NCBI RefSeq assembly: GCF_000150275.1 | Contig: NW_002060949.1 | Location: 1,113,836-1,177,835, forward strand | From: Trichoplax adhaerens | Taxonomy: Eukaryota; Placozoa; Uniplacotomia; Trichoplacea; Trichoplacidae | Length of the DNA: 64,000 nt | Direction: 5' to 3' | In this document: piece after piece, positions 1 through 14,509 of the stretch | Numbering within the stretch: the stretch's first letter is position 1 | How the letters are laid out: every line of letters begins with the position of its first letter | Notes under the pieces: model-generated | The model's database searches: none | Told to the model about the DNA's origin: nothing | The model's input: the letters and a program-made list of their open reading frames with translations, nothing else | Position numbers and translations under genes: made by a program

Positions 1-1634
1 TGATGGATGATTCATTGATGGCTAAAGCATGACTAAAGTAGTAATTACGCTATTAACGTTTACTAGTTCGACTGATGGATAAACAGAAGGCTAAAAATAG
101 TTATGATAGGTAAGAGGACTCAAAATTATTCACGCTACTTGTAGAAGGTGGCTACATTATAAGGTACAGATCGTCGAAATAAAATTGACTTTATTTTTTG
201 AAGAAAAATATCTATCTTTCCCCGAGAATCGAGTCTTGTTATGAGTCAAATGACGATATCCGTAACCTTAACGGATAATAAATTAGGTTAGACTTTCAGT
301 TTGGCTACGAGCTAATAGTTTAATCAATAGCGTAATGCTATCATAATGAGAAGTGTTGATACCAAGTGACTATGAAAGAGCTATTTTATTGAATTACGAG
401 ATATATGAGTATATATTCTTATCAATTTATCCGATTACTATTGCTGTTAAGCATACAGTAATAATGCTAGACTAACAATTGAATCCAGCTGGAGGTCCGG
501 TCCAGGTCTAACTGATATACGTTCTGTACGAACTCGTACTGTATGCGTAAAATGAACTGTCATCTACTATGCACGCATACTATCGTCTCCAGAGATTGAC
601 AGATTCTACACAGCTGTTACAGTTTCAGACTTTGAGTGAATTGTTGCTTTATATTCATTTATTGATATTACTGGGGCAAATTACTATTACGTAACAAGTC
701 TTTTCTTCCAACTTGAAAGATCTTTTTATGAGCAGCTACAATACAGTATATGGCAGTGAGGAAGTCCGTAACTCGCTCGTGATGCAGGAGGAAATTTATT
801 TTACTGGAGCAAGTTAACATACTGTACGTGAGAATCTCTTCTTTTTTAAGCATAGCCGCAAAAAAGTATCGAAATTACATCAAAATAAGAACCATAATAG
901 CAAAATCTGTATCGCATTTAGGGTTTCTCCATGACTAGCCATATTTACGTTCTAAAGCCCAATTTTGAGACAGACAGACAGACAAAGCAAGAAAAAAACC
1001 GACCCAAACTTGTTATACTTCCTCGGGCGGGTGGACCTTCATCGCCAAATGAGGCTTCTCAATATGGAAAAATGACTACTTAGTAAAAGGATCTTCCGTG
1101 TCTGTTTTTCTATATCGGTGGTACTAATTGAAATAACATTATAAAGCTAAATTAAGCCATCCGATCAAGCGAGAGCCAGTATTGCTGACTGTTTTATTTG
1201 TTTGTTCTACTGTACAGTATACGACCCATCTAGACTTATCCAGCATGGGTTACTTTCTTTTTCCATAACAATAGTGTACAGTACTGTACAGTATACAGAC
1301 AGTTACAGTATTACTACCGTACGACTTACTGTACTAAGTACAGTACAGTGCGTACTGTACAGTACAGTGTACAGTATAATGTATTCTTACTATGGTGTGC
1401 AAATTGGCCTGTCACCCGCTTTCTCTCTGATATCTTCTGCTACTACATAAGAGAATGTCAATAGGGTGACAGCTCATTTTGCAACGCAGAGTACAGTATC
1501 ACGTATTGGCGCACGAGTCAGCGAAGTTCAAACTCCACTTATAAAAGGTGAAAAGAAAGAAAGAGCTGCAAGCAGACTGCACATACGGCTGGACTCGAGT
1601 GGCTAAAACATTTCCTTCATTGAAATTGATCAAA
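1..1634. other. Intergenic, 5' flank of the FKBP12-like gene
   Basis: I see no supported gene here. The short open frames lack splice context and any recognisable family. The notable content is a run of GTAC palindromes (annotated separately) that ends about 260 bases before the FKBP start codon. Confidence 0.6.
1203..1376. repeat. GTAC-palindrome cluster A (small)
   Basis: A dense run of short self-complementary words such as ACTGTACAGT and GTACAGTAC, with spacers of a few bases. The same words build the larger clusters at 10.4-11.4, 24.8-25.6 and 32.4-33.2 kb. It lies in the 5' flank of the FKBP12-like gene. The open frame running through it is an artefact of the repeat (strings of Y, C, T, V, Q). 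Confidence 0.75.
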
Positions 1635-4600
1635 ATGTCCGGAGAATTTCGTATTGAAACTATCGAACCCGGCGACGGTATTGAATAAATATATGATAAA
1701 TTAGTCACACTATGCCACCCTAAATATTTTGATAATCAACATCGTGTGAATTTGATATTCATCCCTTTTCTAGAAAATGGATGAGAATCTGGATAGACAG
1801 TAGTGCGCAGTTTAATTCTCTTCCAAGATTTGCATTAGAGCATGATTATGCTAGTTTACTCGTGAAATGGAAAGAATCAATCATCAGTAGAGTCATTATA
1901 TTACTATTAGTGAACAGGATGAGAAGCCACTGTATTCGATAACAATTTAGATCCTTTTCATGCGATTGGTGTTCATACTCAAAAACCGTTATTTTAACGT
2001 TTTTATCCTATCCAACTGATCTATTTAGGGGTTACTTTTCCTAAGAAAGGCCAAACCGCCGTTGTTCATTACACTGGTAAGTCACTTAAAAGATTAGAAT
2101 AAAATTGGTCATCATGGATAGAAGAGACCGTAAAACATGATAAAACTCTCCAACGTGAGAGCTCGACTATACAGTACTAGGAGGAAAGATCTCCTACACT
2201 TCTTGATCCGATCAATATCGAAAATGCACTGCGATAACTTACCAGTACTTCTTTAGCTTAGCCTAATTGCTCCTTACTGCTGGACACTTGCATAGTAAAA
2301 TATATCATAAATCAATAGTTAGATCCATCTCAACACTTATCGATATGTAAATGAATTAATTATATTCAACAGTCATACAGAATTCTAAAATATTAGTAAA
2401 TAGACTACAGGATAAAGTAGAATATGCCCATACTTGTAAATGAGAAAGATGGACAGTACTAGACTGCTGTTCGCAGAAGGACGTCAGCCTGGTCATAGCC
2501 TACAGATAGTACAGTACAGTAGTGTATTACTGTACCACACATAATTGTGGCTAGAATAAAAATACTCGAGAATTCGCAACAACAGTTCAAAATGATCGAT
2601 ATGCCGCATTTGATTTTCACGCATGGAAACGAACCCATAATTATTTATTTCATAATGCCGTACTTTTAATTAAATTTGCATAAATACATTATTTCACTTA
2701 TTAGGTACTATACGATTACATCGGTAATCTACGCGTTCGTACTACTGTACTTTTAAACTAATTAATTATAATTAATTAGTATTCTTCAGTTATCGGCGAC
2801 ACCTATTATAATTATTATTATCGGTTACTGGCACAATTTTTAACTTGTCTGTAGTGGACGAAATCATTGTATCGCTCTAAGATGACAGCGGTATCTTAAA
2901 TGCATGGTACGACATTTAGCTAATGCCTATCTAAAGAAACCCTCTATAGGAAAGGAATTGCTATCGCAGATTCGTTACATTTTGCTTGCACGTTTACTTA
3001 CTAGTTGCTTCAGTTTAGAGAAGAATAGTTTGCATGCATTTTGTTAACTTTATTTATTACATCCTACAGTAGCTATCACTTTCCAATTCTGACAGTGTTC
3101 GAGTAGGCCTATTATGTGGAAGTTTTGCCTCATTAATAGATTCATACTGTACCTTGTTCTAAGGCAGCTTATTGTCGCCGTTTTCTTAGGTACCCTAACC
3201 AACGGGAAAAAATTTGATTCATCAAGAGATCGCAATAAGCCTTTCAAATTCCGTGTTGGCACTGGTAGTGTCATTCGAGGTATATCACACAATTGCCTAT
3301 AATTATTTAGTTATAGTATAGAACATAAAATCTTAGTACAAATCCTGCTTGGAATACTACTCATTCTGTATCAGTGAGTCCTTAAGCAGCTATTGTAATC
3401 TTCTTAATGTGCTTTTATTGGATAATTAATTCCTATATCAACTTAACCAGTATAAATTTTAAATAAATAAAATACGTAGATTGATATCTGCATGAATGTT
3501 AAAACTATAGTTTGGTGCAGTAAGTTCTGCTGTTTTGCTCTGTGTTTATATACTTTTCCGTAATTAGCTCGATTAAATAGCATACGCTAGAATTTAAGGA
3601 ATAGCCGTATATCACCTTTCGATTTGTAGGACATTTGTCATATACTCTTGAAGATAATAATTCTTTGGATTTAGAGTAAACTTTATTATTAAATGGATTA
3701 TCTTAGTGAGTGGTTTCTTAATTTCTTTCCTTTTTGAATTTTTGATTATTGGTTATGATTACCATGATCTTTTTGTACTCCGATGTTTGGTAATATGGCA
3801 TAAAATAAATGTACAACTTGTTAGGATGGGATGAAGGAGTAGCGAAGGTAAGTTATCTGCATTTCAAGCGTTTATCAATTAACGCACTATTATATCCTAT
3901 AAGCCTGAATAAAGATGTAAGAATGAACCAGTTAGAATTAAGATACTGTATATTACAATCAAAATAATATCCTCCAGTTATTATCTTGGCCGTAGTGGGT
4001 TGAAGTAGGTAGATAATATTGTATACTCTATTTCTTGGCCCTCTTAAACTTTGGACCATGACGCAACTGCATTAGATGATGAAATTCTTCGATAATGTTA
4101 ATGTAATTTTATTAATATTATTGATCAATAATGTTGAACGCTGTTGGATCTCTAATTTTTAATAAGGTGTGATGTGCAGTATTTATATGTAAAAATCATT
4201 TTGTCTTTAATATGCACTTTTACAGATTTTTGACTTCGGTAGATTAATTAATCTTCTATGAATCATCAGATGTTCTGTAGTTACACTCTAATAAAAATAA
4301 CCAATAAACTTTTTTTTATCATACAGATGAGTGTTGGCCAACGAGCAAAACTTATTTGTCCACCTGAGTATGCGTATGGTTCTCAAGGCGTCCGCGGTGC
4401 ATATCCTTTCAAATATAATTATCATACCGCCTCTATTTTCCATTCGTTACGATTTTTGCTTATACACGTCATAATGCAATTACTTTGAAATTGAGTGCAG
4501 ATAAAAAATTTAAATGATTTATAGAACACGAGCATATACCCGCTCATTGGAGCGGAAAAGGCCACATGAAAGCCAATATACTGTATATAGTAGTAGTAGA

Positions 4601-5085
4601 AATTACCATGCATTTGTGTATATATACTCGCATTACAATTTTCTTAATATATACAGTATAGTATGATGCAAGCCTAAGCAATGATTAGATATATTACCCT
4701 TTAGATAGTGATAAAATGTACTACTAGTTACTATATGCAGAAATTCATTACTATGAAATAGAGCTTGCTAGCTACACCTTTTGTTATGGAATACTTGAAT
4801 TTTAAACTAAATGTAATAATGAGAATTTATAAACGAATACGAACGATAATTTAAATTAATCGCAGGTACTCGAGCTTGTTGAGGTTACTTCAATCACTTT
4901 GCCCGATTTTAGCTTGTAACGATTTAGACAAAGATGCTTCCTTTGAAAATGAAGAGTTTAGAATCATATACTAGCCTTCTTTTTTTCTATTCTCGACGAT
5001 ATCTACGGTTTGTTTTCTTAGCTTGCTCACTATTCCGCCAAATGCAACTTTGAACTTCGATGTTCAACTTATTAGCTTGGAATAA
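1635..5085 (+). CDS. FKBP1A-like: FKBP12-like peptidyl-prolyl cis-trans isomerase, six exons
   Basis: Small cytosolic FKBP: a proline cis-trans isomerase and FK506/rapamycin-binding fold known to bind ryanodine and TGF-beta receptors. Exons: 1635-1677, 2029-2076, 3190-3279, 3825-3847 (only 23 nt), 4327-4396, and a last exon around 5020-5085. The translation follows human FKBP12 closely: [17 protein letters not shown], then [42 protein letters not shown] and YAYG. It ends [17 protein letters not shown] followed by TAA. The first five exons join with matching phases (1,1,1,0). The last junction does not close: exon 5 ends in phase 1 at a GT, but no AG acceptor in that frame precedes the IPPNATL exon; the only nearby AG (at about 5020) would shift frame. 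The family assignment is certain; the last splice is not. Confidence 0.9.
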
Positions 5086-5907
5086 GTACTATGCAGCCTT
5101 GCTACCCCCTTGTATCAAAAGTGTGGATTGGTTGAAAATTGTAGGAGTACAAGAATATTTCGGGATTTCCGAGAGCTTTAATAGATGTAACTTTTTACTG
5201 GTGCCAAGTCGTGCACCAAATGTAGTATCTTGTACTTTAGAATGTTTTACAGCTTTGGGTCAATGTTTTATTTCTTAAATTGTAACGAATTTTAGAATAG
5301 CTATCGGATCGGTAATGTTCCGGCATTCACTTTATAATTCATGTATCTCTGCACTGATGACAGTTAGCTAACCAAATGTGTCAAATCATGTAATGGTCAT
5401 GATGCCACACTTGAAGTAGGTCAACAATCGCAATCTTATGAATTGCTCGCATTGATGCAAATGCGCTATTTTACAAATTATTTGCTGTTCCTTGTTTCTG
5501 CCTCTTTGTGTCTTCTGAAGCCATGGAGCATTGATTCAGTTGAATGTTTTGCCGTTGTAGATGTAGAGAATGAGTAGCGACCATTTCGAGATTTTATTTT
5601 AAGTCTTTATGTGAGCGATTACCATTCAAATTATGTTTGCATTGTATGCAAAATCTATGACACTATCGATGTTCCAATTCTAAATGTAGTGTACGCGTAC
5701 GATTAAGTGTTCGTCCGCGGAATAAAAATCCTTCCGATACTAAAAATAATGTATTTATCGCTCTTTCATGATGTTTAGTCAACTCCTTATATATAATACA
5801 GTGAAGACTTGGGAATGTTATCAAGTTATGCACAACCGTAAATACCCAGATGCAGTAGAGTACGTGTATTAATATTACTTAAATTGATGTAATTGAGTAA
5901 TGAATAT

Positions 5908-5995
5908 GTTACGGCCATTCCTAAGAATGATTTTGCCCTTAAGATTGGCCGTGATCAATCTTAAGGACAAAATCATTCTTAGGAATGGCCGTAAC
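5908..5995. repeat. Near-perfect inverted repeat (foldback), 40-bp arms
   Basis: The left arm (5908-5947, beginning GTTACGGCCATTCC) and right arm (5956-5995, ending GGAATGGCCGTAAC) are reverse complements with one mismatch. They are separated by 8 bases. Neither arm lies in a recognisable gene. It could be a miniature foldback element or the stem of a hairpin RNA; the sequence alone does not decide. I saw no clear target-site duplication at its edges. Confidence 0.9.
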
Positions 5996-8900
5996 AAATA
6001 TACACTGAAGCGACCGCGGTTTTTAAACAAGATTTGTGTTTCAGTTTAATTACCTTTATAGACGAATCTATCATTATTCTTCACAAATATGGTATGCTAA
6101 GCTACGTATCAAGTTCAACACTGTGGAACGCAGTGCGATATTAGTTTTAAGAAATTTTGTAACGAAAAATATCCCGTTATGACTCGTATCCTTGTCACCT
6201 TGCATGATTTTAAATCCTATTGACTACTAGAAGCTGTTATACCCTCGAACAACATGATACTGTATTCGTATTTTAAAATAAAAAACCGACTTACAGATCT
6301 GCACGTTGTACATACAACATTCCAGTAACGTAAAGTATGATGGTGTTACTAAATTGTAGACTATTAGCGAAAAGTTTACTAATTGAACGAGAATTATAGA
6401 TTATAGCCATCAGCACAGAATCCTATGACACAGAATATGCTTACAAGTATATGGATTAGTCATTACCTTACTAAACAAAGTAGATATAATTGTACACAAA
6501 GAATAATATACTGTACAACAAAAAATTTTTCAATTTGGTGCTTTATTTCACATTAATCGCTATAGCAGGCGCTATAATTTTGTCATTTAAGCATGACTCG
6601 TTATAAAATTCACTCCAATGAGTTCATACCGACTGATCTAACTTTACCAAATCAATAAATCTCATCACGATAGCGTTATATTGCATAGGACGTTAAATTA
6701 AAGTAAGTCACTAATACTAATTCTCACTTTAACTTAATAAAACGATGCTGAAGCTCGTAGATACCAACAGAGATATTCTTTTTTGAATCATAATCTGCCC
6801 AATCCTAGAATTACATATTTTGAATGGAAAAGATACAGAAAAGAGATTTGAGAATAGGAAGGCACCTAATACGTATACGTAATCTATAGCACCCGCGTAT
6901 AAATTTTCTGAGCTTAAGAAAATTAAATCCATTGATACAACCACCTAACCAATTAGCAGTAGTGTATATATGTACCTCTTCCGATAAATTGATGTCCGTG
7001 AAAGCCGTGTTCGATTCGGAAGATACTGCTTGAAATCCAATCTGTCAATAAATTGGGTGACGTAATAAGATGACTATAAATTTAACTATTCCGTAGCTAA
7101 CCATTCCGTTCGTATGATGGAATATTATTGCGAATCGACACTTAACCGTTATAGCTCTTACTAAAACTATTACCGGTTCACATTGAATGATTCAGCTAGG
7201 TACAGCATAATGCCAGTAAGTTACAACTCTGTGATACTGTACTAGGTTTTTATATCATATCACTATCAATTGTTATCAATTATACTATAACTATGACTAA
7301 GATAGCGAGATAGCTTTTTAGTTATCGATAACAGATACATTGCTAAGGTAATAAACAGTAGCACAGTTACGTTACCGGTAATAAAGTTAAATATATCTAG
7401 CCTACCCTTGGTGAAAAATTTGTTGGCTCTATGCCTCGGCAATCGAAAGCTACAATGGTTTTGTATTTTCTGCTTTCGCTGTCTTCGATCTAAGTAGATA
7501 AATCATTTGTTTCAAAATATACCGCTCACATCAGGTAATTGATGCAAGAATGCAGGAAAAAGCCAACACAGTCGTCATGACGTGTTATATTAATAAGTTT
7601 AAAAATTTATGAATCCTCTTACGTTATAAGGTCCTACACTTCCTTCTATGATATCTAGAATGAAAAAGTAAAACATTTACACATACAGAATCAGTGTTGC
7701 CATTTTAATTTATCTCTGACAACAATAATTTCAATTCAGTTATAGTTATCTTTACCACATTATCAGCTGGTGTTTATTGCACATCGAATATCATATGCTC
7801 CTATTTCATACCTATGGAATTTTCGCGCGAACATAACTTGCATTTAATGACTAAATTGGCACTACCGCGACCACCTTTCAACGGCGACTTATCCTAATTT
7901 ATCCCAATATTTTGAAGAGTTAAATCAGGGTTAGTATGATCTAGTTAGATATTTTCTTCCATCATCAACAAAATTAGCTCCATTTCGAGATAGACATGCA
8001 CGATTGCATGTGTACTGAAGATAATGGAGGCAGAGATCTATCGAAACACTCGATTTAATATGAAATTTATTGATGTTAGTAATCTGTTGGCAATTTGACG
8101 TTTTTACATAGTAAATAAATGTTATCCGTACATCACAGAAATGGTAACAAAAAAATTTTCCAACATGCAATCAATAATATGATCTAATTCAATATACTGT
8201 CAAGTGATTATGATCTTTAAAGGCTCAATGGATAAATGAAAAATCCGGATACGTTAATCAAATAAGTGCTAATTTTTTAAAGCGTAAACATATCTAAGCA
8301 TCTTTACTACTATACGAGCAAACGCTAATTGGCTATTTATTTTATACAGTACATGATGTAAAGATCGTACTAGCTACTACTTATTTCACTTACATCTTGA
8401 CATACATACACCCATGATGTTTCATCGCCACAATTAAGGCATTTCAGCTGTGAAGTATTACGTTGAGGAAAAGTATTATTAACGGTAAGATATCAGCTAT
8501 AGAGTCAGAATAAAGCTATAGGATTAGGTTACTATTATAAAATTTATTAGAACAGAGTACTTACGTATAGAATGTACACAATATTAACTTTATTAAATTA
8601 AAAATATTGCATAATATTGCTACTACAACGAAACTCGAGCAATAGTTGTGAAACTTATTTTACGTCAAAAAATATTGAGCCCATGCTGAAATCAATAGGC
8701 TACAAGCTATTAACTTCGTAGTAGACGACGAGCTTTAATGTTGTCGTAATTAACGCAATCTAGACTAATGCGTGGATAACTTGACTGCAATAGTTACTAG
8801 AATAAATGGTTATTTAATAATATCTATACGATAATTTAACTATTTCCAAGTAATTGGACTCTTTAAATACTCCACTGTAATTACGATATAATTTTGTTAT

Positions 8901-10469
8901 TAGGTTATAATTAGCAAGCCTAACAAATACGTGATTAATACTAATAGTATACTTTTAAATACCACCGAAAGTCTTCACCAGATGCTATCAAATTGGTTAT
9001 ATTCTCCAAATCAGCTTGTATTTGAAGGCCAACTTTCTATAATTTTAAATGTGGACTTTAGTGATGGAAAGCTCTAGGCATCCAAGATTGTTTATTTCCA
9101 TATATCTTATATCATACTTATATATACCGTATACATTTGTATATCAGCACTAGTTATTGTATCATTATAATTATTAGGATTGGTATATATTACAGTAGTA
9201 CAATACAACAGAAGATACGAGTGTACTACATGGTACTCCATAAGCATAATATTATGCAGTTTCCTTCGGTGATATTTATAGGTAAAAAACATTCATGATC
9301 CTGCTTTGGTTAGAAGTACCTGTAACCTTTGTATTATACCATGTTTAATTTATATAGCTGATGCATAATTTTAGAGATAAATGGATTACTATCTATCTTG
9401 GTGGTATTAATGAACAGTAGTCTTTCTAATTTACCAGTAAATAAAGAGTATGACAAAATTATTATCACCCATGATGATGCGATTGTTGATTCATGATTTG
9501 CACTAGTAACATTACACGAGAACATACCAATAAAATAAGTATCTTAGCTCAATATGCCAAGTAATCAAAAGTGGTTACGGAATACCAATATTGATAATTC
9601 GTTCAAGATTGGAGAATTTCAAGACCTGTACTGTATGTGTAATTTATCCTAAAATTATCTATTTTATTGACTTTACTGGTGATACCGGTTCATTGCAATT
9701 TCGATACTGGGAAATAAGAAATAGCAATGCTAGAATACGTACTATAGATTGCCTTCAATCAACTTGTTTCTAGTTTTGACAACGTAAGCAAAAGCAACTT
9801 TGTCCAGAGTTATGCTCTCTACAGCACAAAATTAATTTACTGCAATGAAACTACATCTCATCTAATTACCATAGCTGTTGCGTAAAAATACAGTAGGTGC
9901 ATGCATACGTATTCTACTCACTATACGAGTACAGTAGGACAGTCAGGAAGATACTCGTATGATAGGCGTTAAAGTTATATTGTAATCGTCCAATTAGAAC
10001 GTTAAGAGCAAATCTGCAACACTAACTACAACTCTACCTAGCTGTCCGAATAATAAATTATAGAACATGCAGCCAAGAATAAGTCTCTCACCAACTTGGC
10101 TAGCGTAGAGTGTAGCGCGAGTATTTAACTAAGTTAGTTACAGGAACTTGTGTAAGAATTCATTGCTTAGTCATGGGTTAGCAGAGCTCAATATCCATGT
10201 CGCCTATAGCTAGTAAAACTGATTGTCAACATTGTTCCATAGTATGGACTGTTTATAATAGAGGACTGTGCCATCTCGTTAACTCCATTATATCAGTCAA
10301 GTATTTTAGACAATTGTCATCCATTGCTTATTTTTACGGACGATCAAATTTGTACGCGTTTTTTTGTACTCCGTATTCTCTTACAAGATCGGTTTGCCTA
10401 GACTTACCACCATTTTGAACAGGCTTTGGAAAGTTGGCCACAACTGAGATCAAGGCTCAAATCTCACCC

Positions 10470-11395
10470 GCCGCTATACAGTATACACTGTATACAGTAC
10501 TTACACTACAGAAGGACGGATGGAAGAGGACAACACTGAGTTCAGTACAGACGTCAGTCCTAAATACAGTACTACTGACTACTGAGTGCTGTACTAACAG
10601 GGAAAGAATCAGTGTACTGTACAGTACAGTACTGTACACTGTAGAAATGATGTTACAGTATCGAAAAGGCAAAACCGTACATTACCGTACTGAGTACTGT
10701 ATTCCCTTTGTGATACTGGTATGTACTGTACAATGTACTGTACATACGGTACAGTACTGTACAGTACAGTACTGTAGCAGAAATTGAAAGTAGCGCCATA
10801 CAGTACAGTTGCTGTACAGTACTGTACAGCAACTACTGTAACTTCCATTTAGGCTATGGGTTACGATTCTGTATCAGCTATATCGACATTTTTTTTCTAC
10901 TGTATACTAAAATATATCAATTATTCTTTATACTAAATCCTATTAATATAAAATCTGTACAGTACTGTAGCAGAAAATGAAAGCAGCGTATATTGTAGGC
11001 TACGTACAGTACAGTACTGTATAGATGATGTACGGTACACTGTACAGTACTGAACTGTACTGCAGTACTGTACAGTACACTACTGTACACAGTCTACAGT
11101 GTACAGTACGGTGTACACAATCTCACCCGCCGTTGTACTGTACTCTACAGAAAAGACAGAAGGACAGTACTACAGTGCTGTACGCTACAGTATACTGTAG
11201 ATGGTATACTGTACACTGTACAGTACACAATCTCACCCGCTGTTGTACAGTACAGTACTGTACTGTTACACTGTACTGTACAGTACTCTACAGAAAAGAC
11301 AGAAGGACAATACAGTACTACAGTAGTTACGCTACAGTGTAGGTGATATGCACTGTCAGCTGTACAGTACTTTACACCGTACAGTACTATGTGAT
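10470..11395. repeat. GTAC-palindrome cluster B with reiterated units
   Basis: The densest palindrome cluster in the window. It is built from ACTGTACAGT and GTACAGTAC words joined by longer reiterated pieces. The piece AATCTCACCCGC recurs near 10459, 11121 and 11232, and CTACAGAAAAGACAGAAGGAC recurs near 11150 and 11289, so the block has grown partly by local duplication. An outlying copy lies at 11577-11618. It ends about 560 bases upstream of the UBE2W start codon. Open frames through it on both strands are compositional artefacts. Confidence 0.85.
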
Positions 11396-11954
11396 TATTT
11401 TCGATGTCTCCTCTTCGTTAAAAAATTAAAGTTGTATTCCGTTGAAATTCCTGTATAGTATTTATATATACCCATAGAATTATTAGGCTACAACCAAATA
11501 TAGAATTTATCTAGTTTGGGCTTGATTTAGCTTATACAATTATATGTTTTCGGGGTGCCATCGAAAATAATCACACTTGTACAGTACACAGTCTACAGTG
11601 TACAGTACAGTGTACACAATGATTGTCAAGTCATAGTGAAGACATCAACACGGCAATCTAAATTAAAAGGAGGCTGAGCAAATTGGCATCGCTAAAAAGT
11701 AGAAGAACAGCCCTATCCAAGCCAATATAAGTTCACTGTCCAATTGATCTATTCAACCTAACTGTAGATTCCTTGTATTAATATACTGACATTCATTCAA
11801 GAAGATTTAGCTGCTAGCACTTGCTGTTAAAGGCAACTTTAGACATCGATCAATATCACAAAGAGTAACATACAATTTATCCATCCTATTGCAGATTGAT
11901 TTGCTTGATTTTTTTTGAATACACCGGATAGGCAAAATTATTCATTGGGTCAAG

Positions 11955-14509
<2,555 letters not shown>

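Larger units (their letters stand above)
5086..11954. other. Long intergenic region between FKBP12-like and UBE2W
   Basis: About 6.9 kb with no exon that I can tie to a protein family on either strand. It contains a near-perfect hairpin at 5908-5995 and the large GTAC-palindrome cluster at 10470-11395. From about 6.0 to 10.4 kb I see only AT-rich unique sequence. Confidence 0.55.

Noticed and set aside
6900-7030. Possible tRNA B-box (GTTCGATTC) near 7008
   Set aside because: No matching A-box or cloverleaf could be formed around it by eye.
10434-11342. Long open frames on both strands through palindrome cluster B (Y/C/T/V/Q-rich proteins)
   Set aside because: The frames come from the low-complexity ACTGTACAGT repeat, which lacks stops in several frames. 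They have no family resemblance, and mirror frames exist on the opposite strand.
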